A stretch of DNA of 31,376 bases from CALOCV01 sp942491955 (GTDB lineage Bacteria; Chlamydiota; Chlamydiia; Chlamydiales; CALOCV01), in the NCBI GenBank assembly GCA_942491955.1, contig CALOCV010000013.1, positions 1 to 31,376 of the forward strand, read 5' to 3'. Under the pieces are notes generated by a model. That model searched no databases. It was not told the origin of the DNA and saw nothing but the letters and a program-made list of their open reading frames with translations. A program made the translations under genes and the position numbers. Every line of letters starts with the position of its first letter. Position 1 is the stretch's first letter. Positions 1 to 6,805 of this stretch are shown piece after piece.

Positions 1-278
1 TCCATTCTGGAATGCCTTGCGGAATTCTGAAAAAAGAGAATTTACTTCGGCAAAAAACGCGTAAAATCAAGTCTCCAAAAAGCACCTGAATATCCCATTC
101 CTTCTCATGGTTCGGACATTCATTGAAGTGGAGCTCAAGAGCCAAGAAAAAGCAAGATAAGGCTATGCAAAAATGGAATCCATTTGTTGAAAAAGAAATG
201 GAAGATTCTAAATGGGGACATTTTAAAGCTTTTTTCGAAAAAAAGCTTTTCCCAGAGGATTCATCTCCTCAAGAATAG
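1..278 (+). pseudogene. 3' end of an unidentified gene, several frame breaks
   Basis: No intact frame spans this edge region, but plus-strand segments joined across frames read like one continuous hydrophilic protein tail. The segments are PFWNALRNSEKREF (from base 2), then LQKAPEYPIPSHGSDIH (frame 1), then EVELKSQEKAR, then MQKWNPFVEKEMEDSKWGHF (from 165) ending at TAG 276-278. At least three indels would be needed. The last segment is the most convincing because its stop lies directly against the stop of the convergent TPR gene (269-271). The minus-strand frame over the same bases is also open (to the window edge) but gives a Cys/Phe-rich, less protein-like translation. I do not recognise the family. 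The gene begins left of the window. The high indel density next to the window edge may reflect poor sequence quality. Confidence 0.4.
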
Positions 279-664
279 GCAAGAAGAAGAGCACGCGCAA
301 TGTTGGCAATGGAAGGATTGGGGTCTTGCTGGAGGATCTCAGCAACGCGAAGAGCGTCTTGAACCTTCCCTAACATAAAAAGAGCTTTGGTCACATTGAG
401 CAATGTCGGTGCATGGTTGGGTTCAATCTGGAGAGCCTTGTCAAGATGCTTGAGCGCTTTTCTCGGCTCGTTGAGTTCGACATAAAGGGCGCCAAGCGTC
501 TGAAAATCATAGGCACTATCGGGATCAAGAACCGTAAGAGCCTGAAACAGGGGAAGAGCAATGTCGTATTTTCCTTGGCGTATGTAAGAATACCCAGTAA
601 TGCGCAATTCCGTGAGCTGCTCCTCCGTCCAACCAATTTTTTTGCGCCAATCAATTTTGCTCAT
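269..664 (-). CDS. Small TPR protein, CT274-like
   Basis: A 131-residue protein made almost entirely of tetratricopeptide repeats. After an N-terminal helix (WRKKIGWTEEQLTELR) come about three TPR helix pairs: residues 24-50 (GYSYIRQGKYDIALPLFQAL), 55-86 (TLGALYVELNEPRKALKHLD, then KALQIEPNH) and 87-125 (VTKALFMLGKVQDALRVAEI). The fold resembles LcrH/SycD-type secretion chaperones, but it is shorter than the usual 160 residues or so. Its position beside a CT273-like gene and divergent from rsmH matches C. trachomatis CT274, a conserved chlamydial TPR protein. It starts at ATG 664, one base after the stop of the upstream gene, so the two are surely co-transcribed. Role inferred: protein-protein adaptor or chaperone. 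Intact, unlike its neighbours. Confidence 0.8.
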   Translation of the reverse strand: MSKIDWRKKIGWTEEQLTELRITGYSYIRQGKYDIALPLFQALTVLDPDSAYDFQTLGALYVELNEPRKALKHLDKALQIEPNHAPTLLNVTKALFMLGKVQDALRVAEILQQDPNPSIANIARALLLAYS

Positions 665-665
665 A

Positions 666-1130
666 CTACCCTTGGAGGAATTGCCCTATGCGGCCAACAA
701 TATGCCCAAGCCACTCGTTGAGTTTGCGGATTTGTGCAAAACAGTGCGTAATGGCCCGCTTTTCCTCAGCCTCTTCCTCATCATCAGGATTGATGGCAGC
801 AACCGTTCTCTCTTCCTCGCTCTCCTCTTCTCAACTCTTCATTATAGTGGAGAAGAGAGGGAAGGATGCGCGCAAAACCAAAAGGGGATCGACGTTGGCT
901 CCCAAAGAGATCAGGAGGAAAAAAGAAAGCCCAAGGAGTCACAGTAGGGGTCACACCAAGAAGAATATCAAGCTCAGAAAGCTTGGGCAGGAAGTCAACA
1001 ACTTGCGTCTGTGGGGGAATGTTCGCCATGCCTCCTGCAGATGGTACTGCTGATTGATCTGCTCAATCATCTGCGTGCGACGCGCATATTGAACATAAAT
1101 ACTGATATCAAGTTTGTCTATTGTTGCCAT
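666..1130 (-). pseudogene. CT273-like chlamydial protein, frame-disrupted
   Basis: From ATG 1130 the frame reads MATIDKLDISIYVQYARRTQ and on to HLQEAW, then leaves frame near 1020. Continuation is in the next frame as NIPPQTQVVDFLPKLSELDI and then PWAFFFPPDLFGSQRRSPFG to about 830. The third frame supplies an acidic tail (NPDDEEEAEEKRAITHCFAQ) and LNEWLGHIVGRIGQFLQG ending at TAG 666-668. Joined, they give about 154 residues with no gap in sense, so this is one gene with two frame breaks (near 1020 and 825). Position immediately upstream of the TPR gene with a one-base gap matches the chlamydial CT273-CT274 pair. Function unknown. It could be real decay or indel error. The 65 bp to rsmH must hold two divergent promoters. 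Confidence 0.65.
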
Positions 1131-1195
1131 ATTTTGCTAAACTATTGGGATGCTGTCTTCATTTTACCATGTTCGAGCATTTTGTAGGTAATGGA

Positions 1196-2145
1196 GTGAA
1201 TAAATTGTATCCACATCAACCTGTGTTACTTAAAGAGGTTCTTTCGGCCTTTTCTTCAACGTGAAGTTATCGATTTTCTTCGACGGGACTTTGGGAGCTG
1301 GAGGCGCCATGCGGAAACCTCTTGTCAAAAAAGAACATCCCGAGATCGAGCACTATTTCGGATTCGTTCGAGATCCCTGTGCCTTGGATTTAGCAAAAAA
1401 ACGACTCGCCCAGTGGGAGAAAAAAGTCGTTTTTTTGCAATAAAACTAAACGAATGCCGTTTCTTTATGGCAAGAAGGGGAAATTCCCCCTCCTAACGGA
1501 ATTTTGCTCGATTTGGGCATCTCCTCCATGCAAGTCGATACAGCAGAAAGGGGATTCTCCTTTTCTTTCGATGCGCCACTTGATATGCGAATGGATCCCT
1601 CCCTTACCCAAACCGCTGCCGACCTCCTTGCACACGCATCAGAAAAAGAATTGGGTTGCATTTTTCGCGATTTTGGAGAAGTCACTAAATGGCGACGCTT
1701 GGCTCAACGTATCGTAGAGAGGAGAACGACTCACCCGCTTCTCCGAACAGGAGATTTGTTAGATGTCGTCTACTCTCTTCATGGGCGCCCACGCCGTGGA
1801 GAGACCCATCCTGCAACGACGATTTTTCAAGCTCTTCGCATCGCTGTGAATGGAGAACTGGAAGCTTTGGAGACCTTTCTCATGCCTGCAATGGAGACGC
1901 TCCAACCCAACGGAAGAATGGGAGTGATCAGTTTCCATAGCTTAGAAGATCGTCGAGTGAAAACGGCTTTTCAGTATGCAGCAAGCGATAAAGAAAACAC
2001 TTCAGGGATGGGAGGTGGGGTTTTCCTCGATAAAGAACCTCTTGTCGATCTCGTAACGCGCAAGCCGCAAAAACCTTCAGAGGAAGAGGTTACTGCCAAT
2101 CCGCGATCGCGGAGCGCTCGACTACGCGTGGTAGAAAAAAGGTAA
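1196..2145 (+). pseudogene. rsmH: 16S rRNA (cytosine-1402-N4) methyltransferase RsmH, disrupted
   Basis: RsmH (MraW) methylates C1402 in the ribosomal P site using S-adenosylmethionine and heads the division cluster in most bacteria. The likely start is GTG 1196 (VNKLYPHQPVLLKEVLSAF). The SAM motif is recognisable as FFDGTLGAGG from 1273, followed by LDLGISSMQVDTAERGFSFS and PLDMRMDPSL, then an intact C-terminal half (1504-2145) with GETHPATTIFQALRIAVNGE, VISFHSLEDRRVK and a basic end. The N-terminal half is broken. There is a stop at 1259 with a frame change near 1253 that one extra T in the TTTT run would repair. GGAMRKPLV near 1307-1330 appears where the adjacent frame gives the expected GGHAETLL. 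In-frame TAA codons lie at 1441 and 1447. GFVRD also replaces the usual GFDRD. No single downstream start would restore the SAM site, so as written the gene is inactive. ftsL follows after 3 bp. Confidence 0.9.
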
Positions 2146-2148
2146 TTG

Positions 2149-2424
2149 ATGTCTCTTCTTTTTCGCTTATTTCTCTGTACGATGGCTTTAGGTGTGACAT
2201 TGTACCAAATCGTTGCGGATCAAAATGTACTCATCGAATTGCAGATGCAAATTCCTATCCTATCTAAAAAATTGCATATGATAGAAAAGGAGAACGAACG
2301 GCTTCTCTTTGAATATAAGGCAATGACCCATCCTCGCCATTTAATGGTTTTGTCTCGCAATCCCGAATTGGGACACCTTCGTTTTCCCAAAAAAGAGGAA
2401 GTCATCGTCTATGACATCCCCTGA
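2149..2424 (+). CDS. ftsL: FtsL-like division protein
   Basis: A 91-residue bitopic membrane protein between rsmH and ftsI, the classical ftsL position and the place of CT271 in C. trachomatis. The N-terminal hydrophobic segment (LLFRLFLCTMALGVTLYQIV) is one transmembrane helix. It is followed by a heptad-like region (IELQMQIPILSKKLHMIEKE) expected to form a coiled coil, and then HPRHLMVLSRNPELGHLRFP, which resembles the FtsL C-terminal strand. FtsL bridges FtsQ/B-type partners to FtsI. ATG 2149 is preferred to TTG 2146. The gene is 3 bp after rsmH and its last 14 bases overlap ftsI, so translation is probably coupled. Assigned mainly on position, size and topology, since FtsL sequences diverge fast. 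Confidence 0.78.
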   Translation: MSLLFRLFLCTMALGVTLYQIVADQNVLIELQMQIPILSKKLHMIEKENERLLFEYKAMTHPRHLMVLSRNPELGHLRFPKKEEVIVYDIP

Positions 2425-4432
2425 TAATACGCCTTGTGACAAGGATCACAAACGATTGCTTTTCTTGGGGATTTTCTTATTTTTTCTATTCTCTCTTATC
2501 TGGGCACAATTTTTCCGAATTCAAGTGATCGACGGAGATCGGTGGAATGCTCAGGCAATGAAACAACATTTTTTTGTTGCTCATGAAGAGGGCCCAAGAG
2601 GGAGCTTTTTCTCGCGCCCTTTCCTCCAGGCACAACACCCTTATGCGCCACAAAAATTAGTCGTCGAAATGGAAAAATACCATTTGCATGCCGATCCTGC
2701 GCAGATTCCTCCACATGCTCCCCTTTGCATAGGTAGTGCATTGCAAGAAATACTCGATTGGAGTGGAGAAAAAAAAGAGTGGGCTGTAGAGCAAATGAAC
2801 CGAACGAACCGCGACCGTTGCTTAGCAAAATGGTTGACGAAAGAACAACGCGATGCCGTCGAAAATTGGTGGATGACATGGGCACGGCAAGAGAAAGTTT
2901 CACGGAACGCTCTTTTTTTTGTTGTAGAAAGTGAACGATCATACCCTTACGGTGCTATGCTAGGGCAGGTGTTGCACACAGTACAAAAGACACGCAACGA
3001 GAAAACACACCAACCCATCCCTACAGGCGGGTTAGAATGGGCTTTTCACGATGTCCTGTCAGCAAAACCTGGGAAAAAACGTTATCGCCGCTCTCCTCGA
3101 CATAGTTTTGAAACAGGGGAAGTACTCGAAGAGCCCCGTCGAGGGGGTGATGTCTACTTAACGATCGATTTGGGACTCCAAGCCATCGCGGAGGAAGAGA
3201 TCGAACGAGGGGTACAAAGAAGCCACTCGCGTTCGGGATGGGCTGTGATCATGGAGCCCCATACAGGAGAAATTTTGGCCCTGGCACAATACCCTGCCTT
3301 TTTTCCTCCCGACTATCCCCAATACTTTGCCGATGCAGATCGAAGAGAAGATATGAAAGTAAAAGGGATCTCTGATGCCATAGAGCCCGGCTCCGTGATG
3401 AAACCGATCACAATGGCCATCGCTTTGTCTGCCAATCGTGTGTTGATCGAACGGGAAGAAAAACCTCTTTTCGATCCGGAGGAGAAGGTCGCAACGGCAA
3501 ATGGAAAGTTTCCTGGAAGGGCGAAGCCGATTAGTGATGTGACTCGCCATGCCTTTCTCAATATGGATATGGCGATAAAAAAATCATCGAATGTTTATGT
3601 TGGCCGGTTGGCTGAACGGATTATCGAACGACTGGGGAAGGAGTGGTATCGCGATCAGCTCGAAAACGTCTTTGGCTTTGGAAAAAAGACCGGTATCGAA
3701 CTTCCTGGTGAAACAGCAGGCGTCTTACCGAAACCAGGCAGAAAACACCCAAATGGGAAATTGGAATGGTCGACTCCAACTCCTTTTTCTTTGGCAATGG
3801 GATATAACATACAAACCAATACGTTACAGCTTTTGCAGGCGTTTGCTATCCTCGTCAATGGAGGATATTTCGTGCAGCCAACCCTAATCGATCGCGTTAT
3901 TGAAGTGGACGACAAAAACGAACCCACAACGTGGTATTATCACCGTTCGCCTGCTCCGCATGTACTCGATGCGCAGATAGGAAAAAGAGTCGTTCAAGCA
4001 CTAGAATATGTAACAAAGCCCGGGGGAAGTGGTCGTCGAGGAGCTATCGGAGGATATACAGAGTTTGGGAAAAGTAGCACAGACGAAAAGCTTATCGATG
4101 GCAAGTACGCTAAACGCGTCCACAGAAGTCTTTTTATCGGAGGAGCCGTTGTTGATCATCCTCCTTTCCTAGTAGCTATCGTATTGGACGAACCAGAATA
4201 TGGTGTGATTCCTGGCATAGGACGGATCCATCATGGAGGATCCTGTGCGGCACCCATTTTCCGGCAAGTGTGTCAACGTTCTTTATCTTATTTAAATATT
4301 CCTCCTGATGATCCATTTGGGTATCCCGTTGGAGATCCACGGTATGATTCAGAAAAGGCAGCAGGCATTCAGGCAAATGCTTTGCTGCAAGAAAAGTATG
4401 CACTGTGGAATAGTAACCCTGTTTTGCGATAG
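2411..4432 (+). CDS. ftsI: Penicillin-binding protein 3 / FtsI transpeptidase
   Basis: A class B PBP that crosslinks septal peptidoglycan stem peptides in the periplasm. It has 673 residues: a cytoplasmic N-terminus, one membrane anchor (about residues 15-35, LLFLGIFLFFLFSLIWAQFF), a PBP dimer domain, then the transpeptidase domain. The catalytic motif is SVMK with Ser328 (context EPGSVMKPI), the second is SSN at 392-394, and the third position holds KSST at 554-557 where the family usually has K[ST]G. GELPGE-like FGFGKKTGIELPGETAG is typical of FtsI. It is slightly longer than E. coli FtsI (588), as expected for chlamydial PBP3. It overlaps ftsL by 14 bp and lies 30 bp ahead of murE, so it belongs to the rsmH-ftsL-ftsI-murE-amiA transcription unit. 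Reading frame fully intact. Confidence 0.95.
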   Translation: MTSPDNTPCDKDHKRLLFLGIFLFFLFSLIWAQFFRIQVIDGDRWNAQAMKQHFFVAHEEGPRGSFFSRPFLQAQHPYAPQKLVVEMEKYHLHADPAQIPPHAPLCIGSALQEILDWSGEKKEWAVEQMNRTNRDRCLAKWLTKEQRDAVENWWMTWARQEKVSRNALFFVVESERSYPYGAMLGQVLHTVQKTRNEKTHQPIPTGGLEWAFHDVLSAKPGKKRYRRSPRHSFETGEVLEEPRRGGDVYLTIDLGLQAIAEEEIERGVQRSHSRSGWAVIMEPHTGEILALAQYPAFFPPDYPQYFADADRREDMKVKGISDAIEPGSVMKPITMAIALSANRVLIEREEKPLFDPEEKVATANGKFPGRAKPISDVTRHAFLNMDMAIKKSSNVYVGRLAERIIERLGKEWYRDQLENVFGFGKKTGIELPGETAGVLPKPGRKHPNGKLEWSTPTPFSLAMGYNIQTNTLQLLQAFAILVNGGYFVQPTLIDRVIEVDDKNEPTTWYYHRSPAPHVLDAQIGKRVVQALEYVTKPGGSGRRGAIGGYTEFGKSSTDEKLIDGKYAKRVHRSLFIGGAVVDHPPFLVAIVLDEPEYGVIPGIGRIHHGGSCAAPIFRQVCQRSLSYLNIPPDDPFGYPVGDPRYDSEKAAGIQANALLQEKYALWNSNPVLR

Positions 4433-4462
4433 AATGGGCACGGTTTTTATTATTGTTGATGG

Positions 4463-5953
4463 ATGCATACTCTTCGAACCCTTCTCCATAATCTTCCGTT
4501 AACGTCTATGGAAAAGTAACACCTTGCCATTACGGGAATCACAGCGCATTCTAAGGAAGTACGCAACGGGAATCTTTTTGTAGCAAGAAAAGGAATGCAA
4601 CACGACGGACGACGCTATATTGGCGAGGCGATGGATGCGGGAGCCGTTGCTATTTTGACCGACCGGTACGATCCCTTCCTTAAAAAGGTGACTCAAGTCA
4701 TCTGCCCCCACCCGGAAAAAACCATGGGGGTATTGGCCAGCCGATCTTATCGGCATCATCCTAGTAAGGATCTCTTTCTCGTCGGAATCACAGGGACGGA
4801 CGGGAAGACCACTACAGCCTACATCATCCATTCCTTGTTCGAAAAACTCGTCGGACCCTCTGGTTTGATCAGCACCATTGCCTATGTTACAGGTAACCGT
4901 TACCATTCTGCGACCCGCACGACTCCAGACGTCTGTACCAACCATCGCATGTTGCGCGAAATGGTGGTAGCAGGGTGTCAAACGGGAGTGATGGAGGTCT
5001 CTTCCCATGCCCTTGATCAAAATCGTGTCGATGAAATCGATTTCGATGTGGCCATTTTCACCAATCTCTCACCCGAACATCTCGACTATCATGGTGATAT
5101 GGAATCTTACGCACGGACAAAGCAACGACTGTTTTCTTTATTAAAAGCAGAAAAAGGGTGTGCTGTTGTGAATTGCGATGATCCAAGGTATCAGCAGATG
5201 ATTTCCCATTGTGATGCCTCCGTTCTTACCTATGGCATAGAACAACGAGGAGATCTTTCAGCTCGAGATGTTGATTTACAAAGAGATGGTTCACGAAGTG
5301 TTCTATCCTATCGTGGAGAGGATGTTCCCCTTTTTTTTCCCATACCAGGGTTATGCAATCTCTCCAATGCTCTAGCAGCTACAGGTGCCCTTCTAGCGAG
5401 GGGATTCTCTTTGGAAGAGATCGCTTTCCATCTTGCTAGGACACCACATGTTCCAGGACGTTTTGAGAGGGTAGGAAATTCTTTGGGAAGAGAGATCATC
5501 ATCGATTATGCCCATACGCCACAAGCTTTGGAGAAAATTTTTCGGACATTGACAACTCTTCCGCATCGACGCATCATCACCGTTTTTGGATGTGGAGGGG
5601 ATCGAGACCGAATAAAACGACCTCTTATGGCAAAAATTTGTGAGACGCATTCCGCTTTTTGTATCGTGACGAATGATAATCCTCGGAGCGAAGATCCCGA
5701 AGAAATTGTTAAAGAAATTTTCTCAGGATTTCAACATCCATCCATCCATCTAAAAGTACTCGATCGCAGAGAGGCAATCCACCAAGCTATCGAGGCAATG
5801 AACGAAGAAGATATTCTTCTGATAGCAGGAAAAGGGCACGAAACGGGACAAATTTTTGCTCACCAGACACTCCCTTTTGATGATCGACAAGTCGTAGAAG
5901 AAATTTGTCAACAATTGGGGTCAGGCCTGACATTCGGACATGTGGATGCATAA
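4463..5953 (+). CDS. murE: UDP-MurNAc-tripeptide ligase MurE, stop codon near N-terminus
   Basis: MurE adds meso-diaminopimelate to UDP-MurNAc-L-Ala-D-Glu in the cytoplasm. From ATG 4463 the frame reads MHTLRTLLHNLPLTSMEK, hits TAA at 4517-4519, and continues in the same frame through SKEVRNGNLFVARKG, the expected substrate-binding segment. The ATP loop is GTDGKTT (codons 111-117; Asp replaces the usual Asn). ATNLSPEHLDYHG-type FTNLSPEHLDYHGD, IIDYAHTPQALEKI and VFGCGGDRDRIKRPLMAKI are classical. DNPR at codons 405-408 marks diaminopimelate specificity. The first ATG after the stop is 4595 (MQHDGRRYIG), which would lose 44 residues of domain 1. Three one-base losses (in the A4, TT and CC tracts around 4512-4526) would read MEKVTPLPITGIT, so sequencing error is quite possible. 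The normal C-terminus is replaced by SGLTFGHVDA, encoded by a palindromic repeat. Confidence 0.9.
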
Positions 5954-5984
5954 CCAAATGTCCGAATGTCAGGCCTGACCCCAA
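5915..5984. repeat. REP-like palindrome across the murE stop codon
   Basis: Two perfect 27-base arms (5915-5941 and 5958-5984) are inverted around a 16-base loop. Inside each arm lies the palindrome TCAGGCCTGA. The left arm encodes the last residues of MurE (GSGLTFGH) and the loop holds its TAA. The right arm ends 20 bases before the amiA ATG at 6005. There is no T-run, so it is not a typical intrinsic terminator. The outer GGGGTCAGG sequence resembles palindromes that accompany REP-associated tyrosine transposases in other bacteria (recalled, not searched). It is most simply a mobile hairpin that inserted at the end of murE. Confidence 0.75.
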
Positions 5985-6004
5985 ATTTACGAGTAGATAG
6001 AATC

Positions 6005-6778
6005 ATGAGATATTTCTTTTTTTTCAGTTTAATGACCATCGTTGTGTTGAGTGGTTGTGGACGAAGGGTCTACCACCCCTCCCCGTATAGTGTAGCCCGA
6101 GATGCTCCCGTTGTTCCCGTCGGGAGAAAGGGATTGATCGTTATCGATGCAGGCCACGGAGGAGATGATTTTGGTACCTATTCTGTTGACAAACCCACAC
6201 TCCACGAAAAAGATCTTGCACTCTCGACAGCGAAATTAGTGAAAGTCTACCTCGAAGAGAGAGGGTACCGCGTGGCATTGACACGGCAAAGTGATTTTTT
6301 CGTTCCCCTGAAGACAAGAGCCCATTTTGCTAATGACATTCAAGCGACCCTTTTTGTCAGCGTCCACTACAACTCAGCACCAAATCGAGAAGCCAAAGGG
6401 ATCGAAATTTTCTATTATGGAGAGGGAGACGACGTCAAAAGGAGAACCGCATCAAAGAATTTTGCCAGCACCGTTTTAAGTGCACTGATTGCAAAAACAA
6501 AGGGAGGCAACCGCGGCGTCCGCCACGGAAATTTTGCTGTGATACGAGAAACCACCATGCCCGCCATCCTCGTCGAGGCAGGATTCATGAGTAATCAAGA
6601 AGAAATGACCCGTTTGCGCGATCCTTTATACGAACAAAGAATCGCCCAAGCCATTGCTCAAGGTCGACAGCTACCTGGGCAGAATGTCCTCGGCGCGATT
6701 CGAACGCACGGCCTGTTGCTTAGGAGGCAACCGCTCTATCCTACTGAGCTACGAGAACGAAGAGGCTACCCATTTTAA
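6005..6778 (+). CDS. amiA: N-acetylmuramoyl-L-alanine amidase AmiA, lipoprotein
   Basis: A zinc amidase (Amidase_3) that cleaves the bond between MurNAc and the stem peptide. ATG 6005 starts a lipoprotein signal (MRYFFFFSLMTIVVLSGC) with a lipobox ending at Cys18. A start at 5966 would lie inside the palindrome and spoil the signal. Metal and catalytic residues are all visible: IDAGHGGDDFG (His), LHEKDLALS (Glu), FVSVHYNSAP (His) and AILVEAGFMSN (catalytic Glu). Order and content match CT268, which follows murE in Chlamydia. The family normally ends soon after RIAQAIAQG. Here the frame runs on about 35 residues more, through the antisense of a tRNA-Arg gene, to TAA 6776-6778. The shifted frame after 6660 (VDSYLGRM) looks like the genuine amidase end, so a frame break near 6660 or a lost stop is likely. 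Confidence 0.9.
   Translation: MRYFFFFSLMTIVVLSGCGRRVYHPSPYSVARDAPVVPVGRKGLIVIDAGHGGDDFGTYSVDKPTLHEKDLALSTAKLVKVYLEERGYRVALTRQSDFFVPLKTRAHFANDIQATLFVSVHYNSAPNREAKGIEIFYYGEGDDVKRRTASKNFASTVLSALIAKTKGGNRGVRHGNFAVIRETTMPAILVEAGFMSNQEEMTRLRDPLYEQRIAQAIAQGRQLPGQNVLGAIRTHGLLLRRQPLYPTELRERRGYPF
6685..6758 (-). tRNA. tRNA-Arg (anticodon CCU)
   Basis: On the minus strand the sequence folds as a full cloverleaf. The acceptor GTTCTCG pairs with CGAGGAC (one G-U). The D stem is GCTC/GAGC. The anticodon stem GTTGC/GCAAC encloses loop CTCCTAA with anticodon CCT, reading AGG. The T stem GTGCG/CGCGC carries loop TTCGAAT. The discriminator is A at 6685, and CCA is not encoded. It lies antisense to the last codons of the amiA frame and about 50 bp beyond the stop of the minus-strand gene starting at 8704. 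Confidence 0.96.
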
Positions 6779-6805
6779 AAGAAAATATGCAAGATCGCAA
6801 GGGTT

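Noticed and set aside
1..268. Minus-strand open frame to the window edge downstream of the TPR gene
   Set aside because: It lacks a start codon, is Cys/Phe-rich and less protein-like than the plus-strand segments over the same bases; kept as an alternative only.
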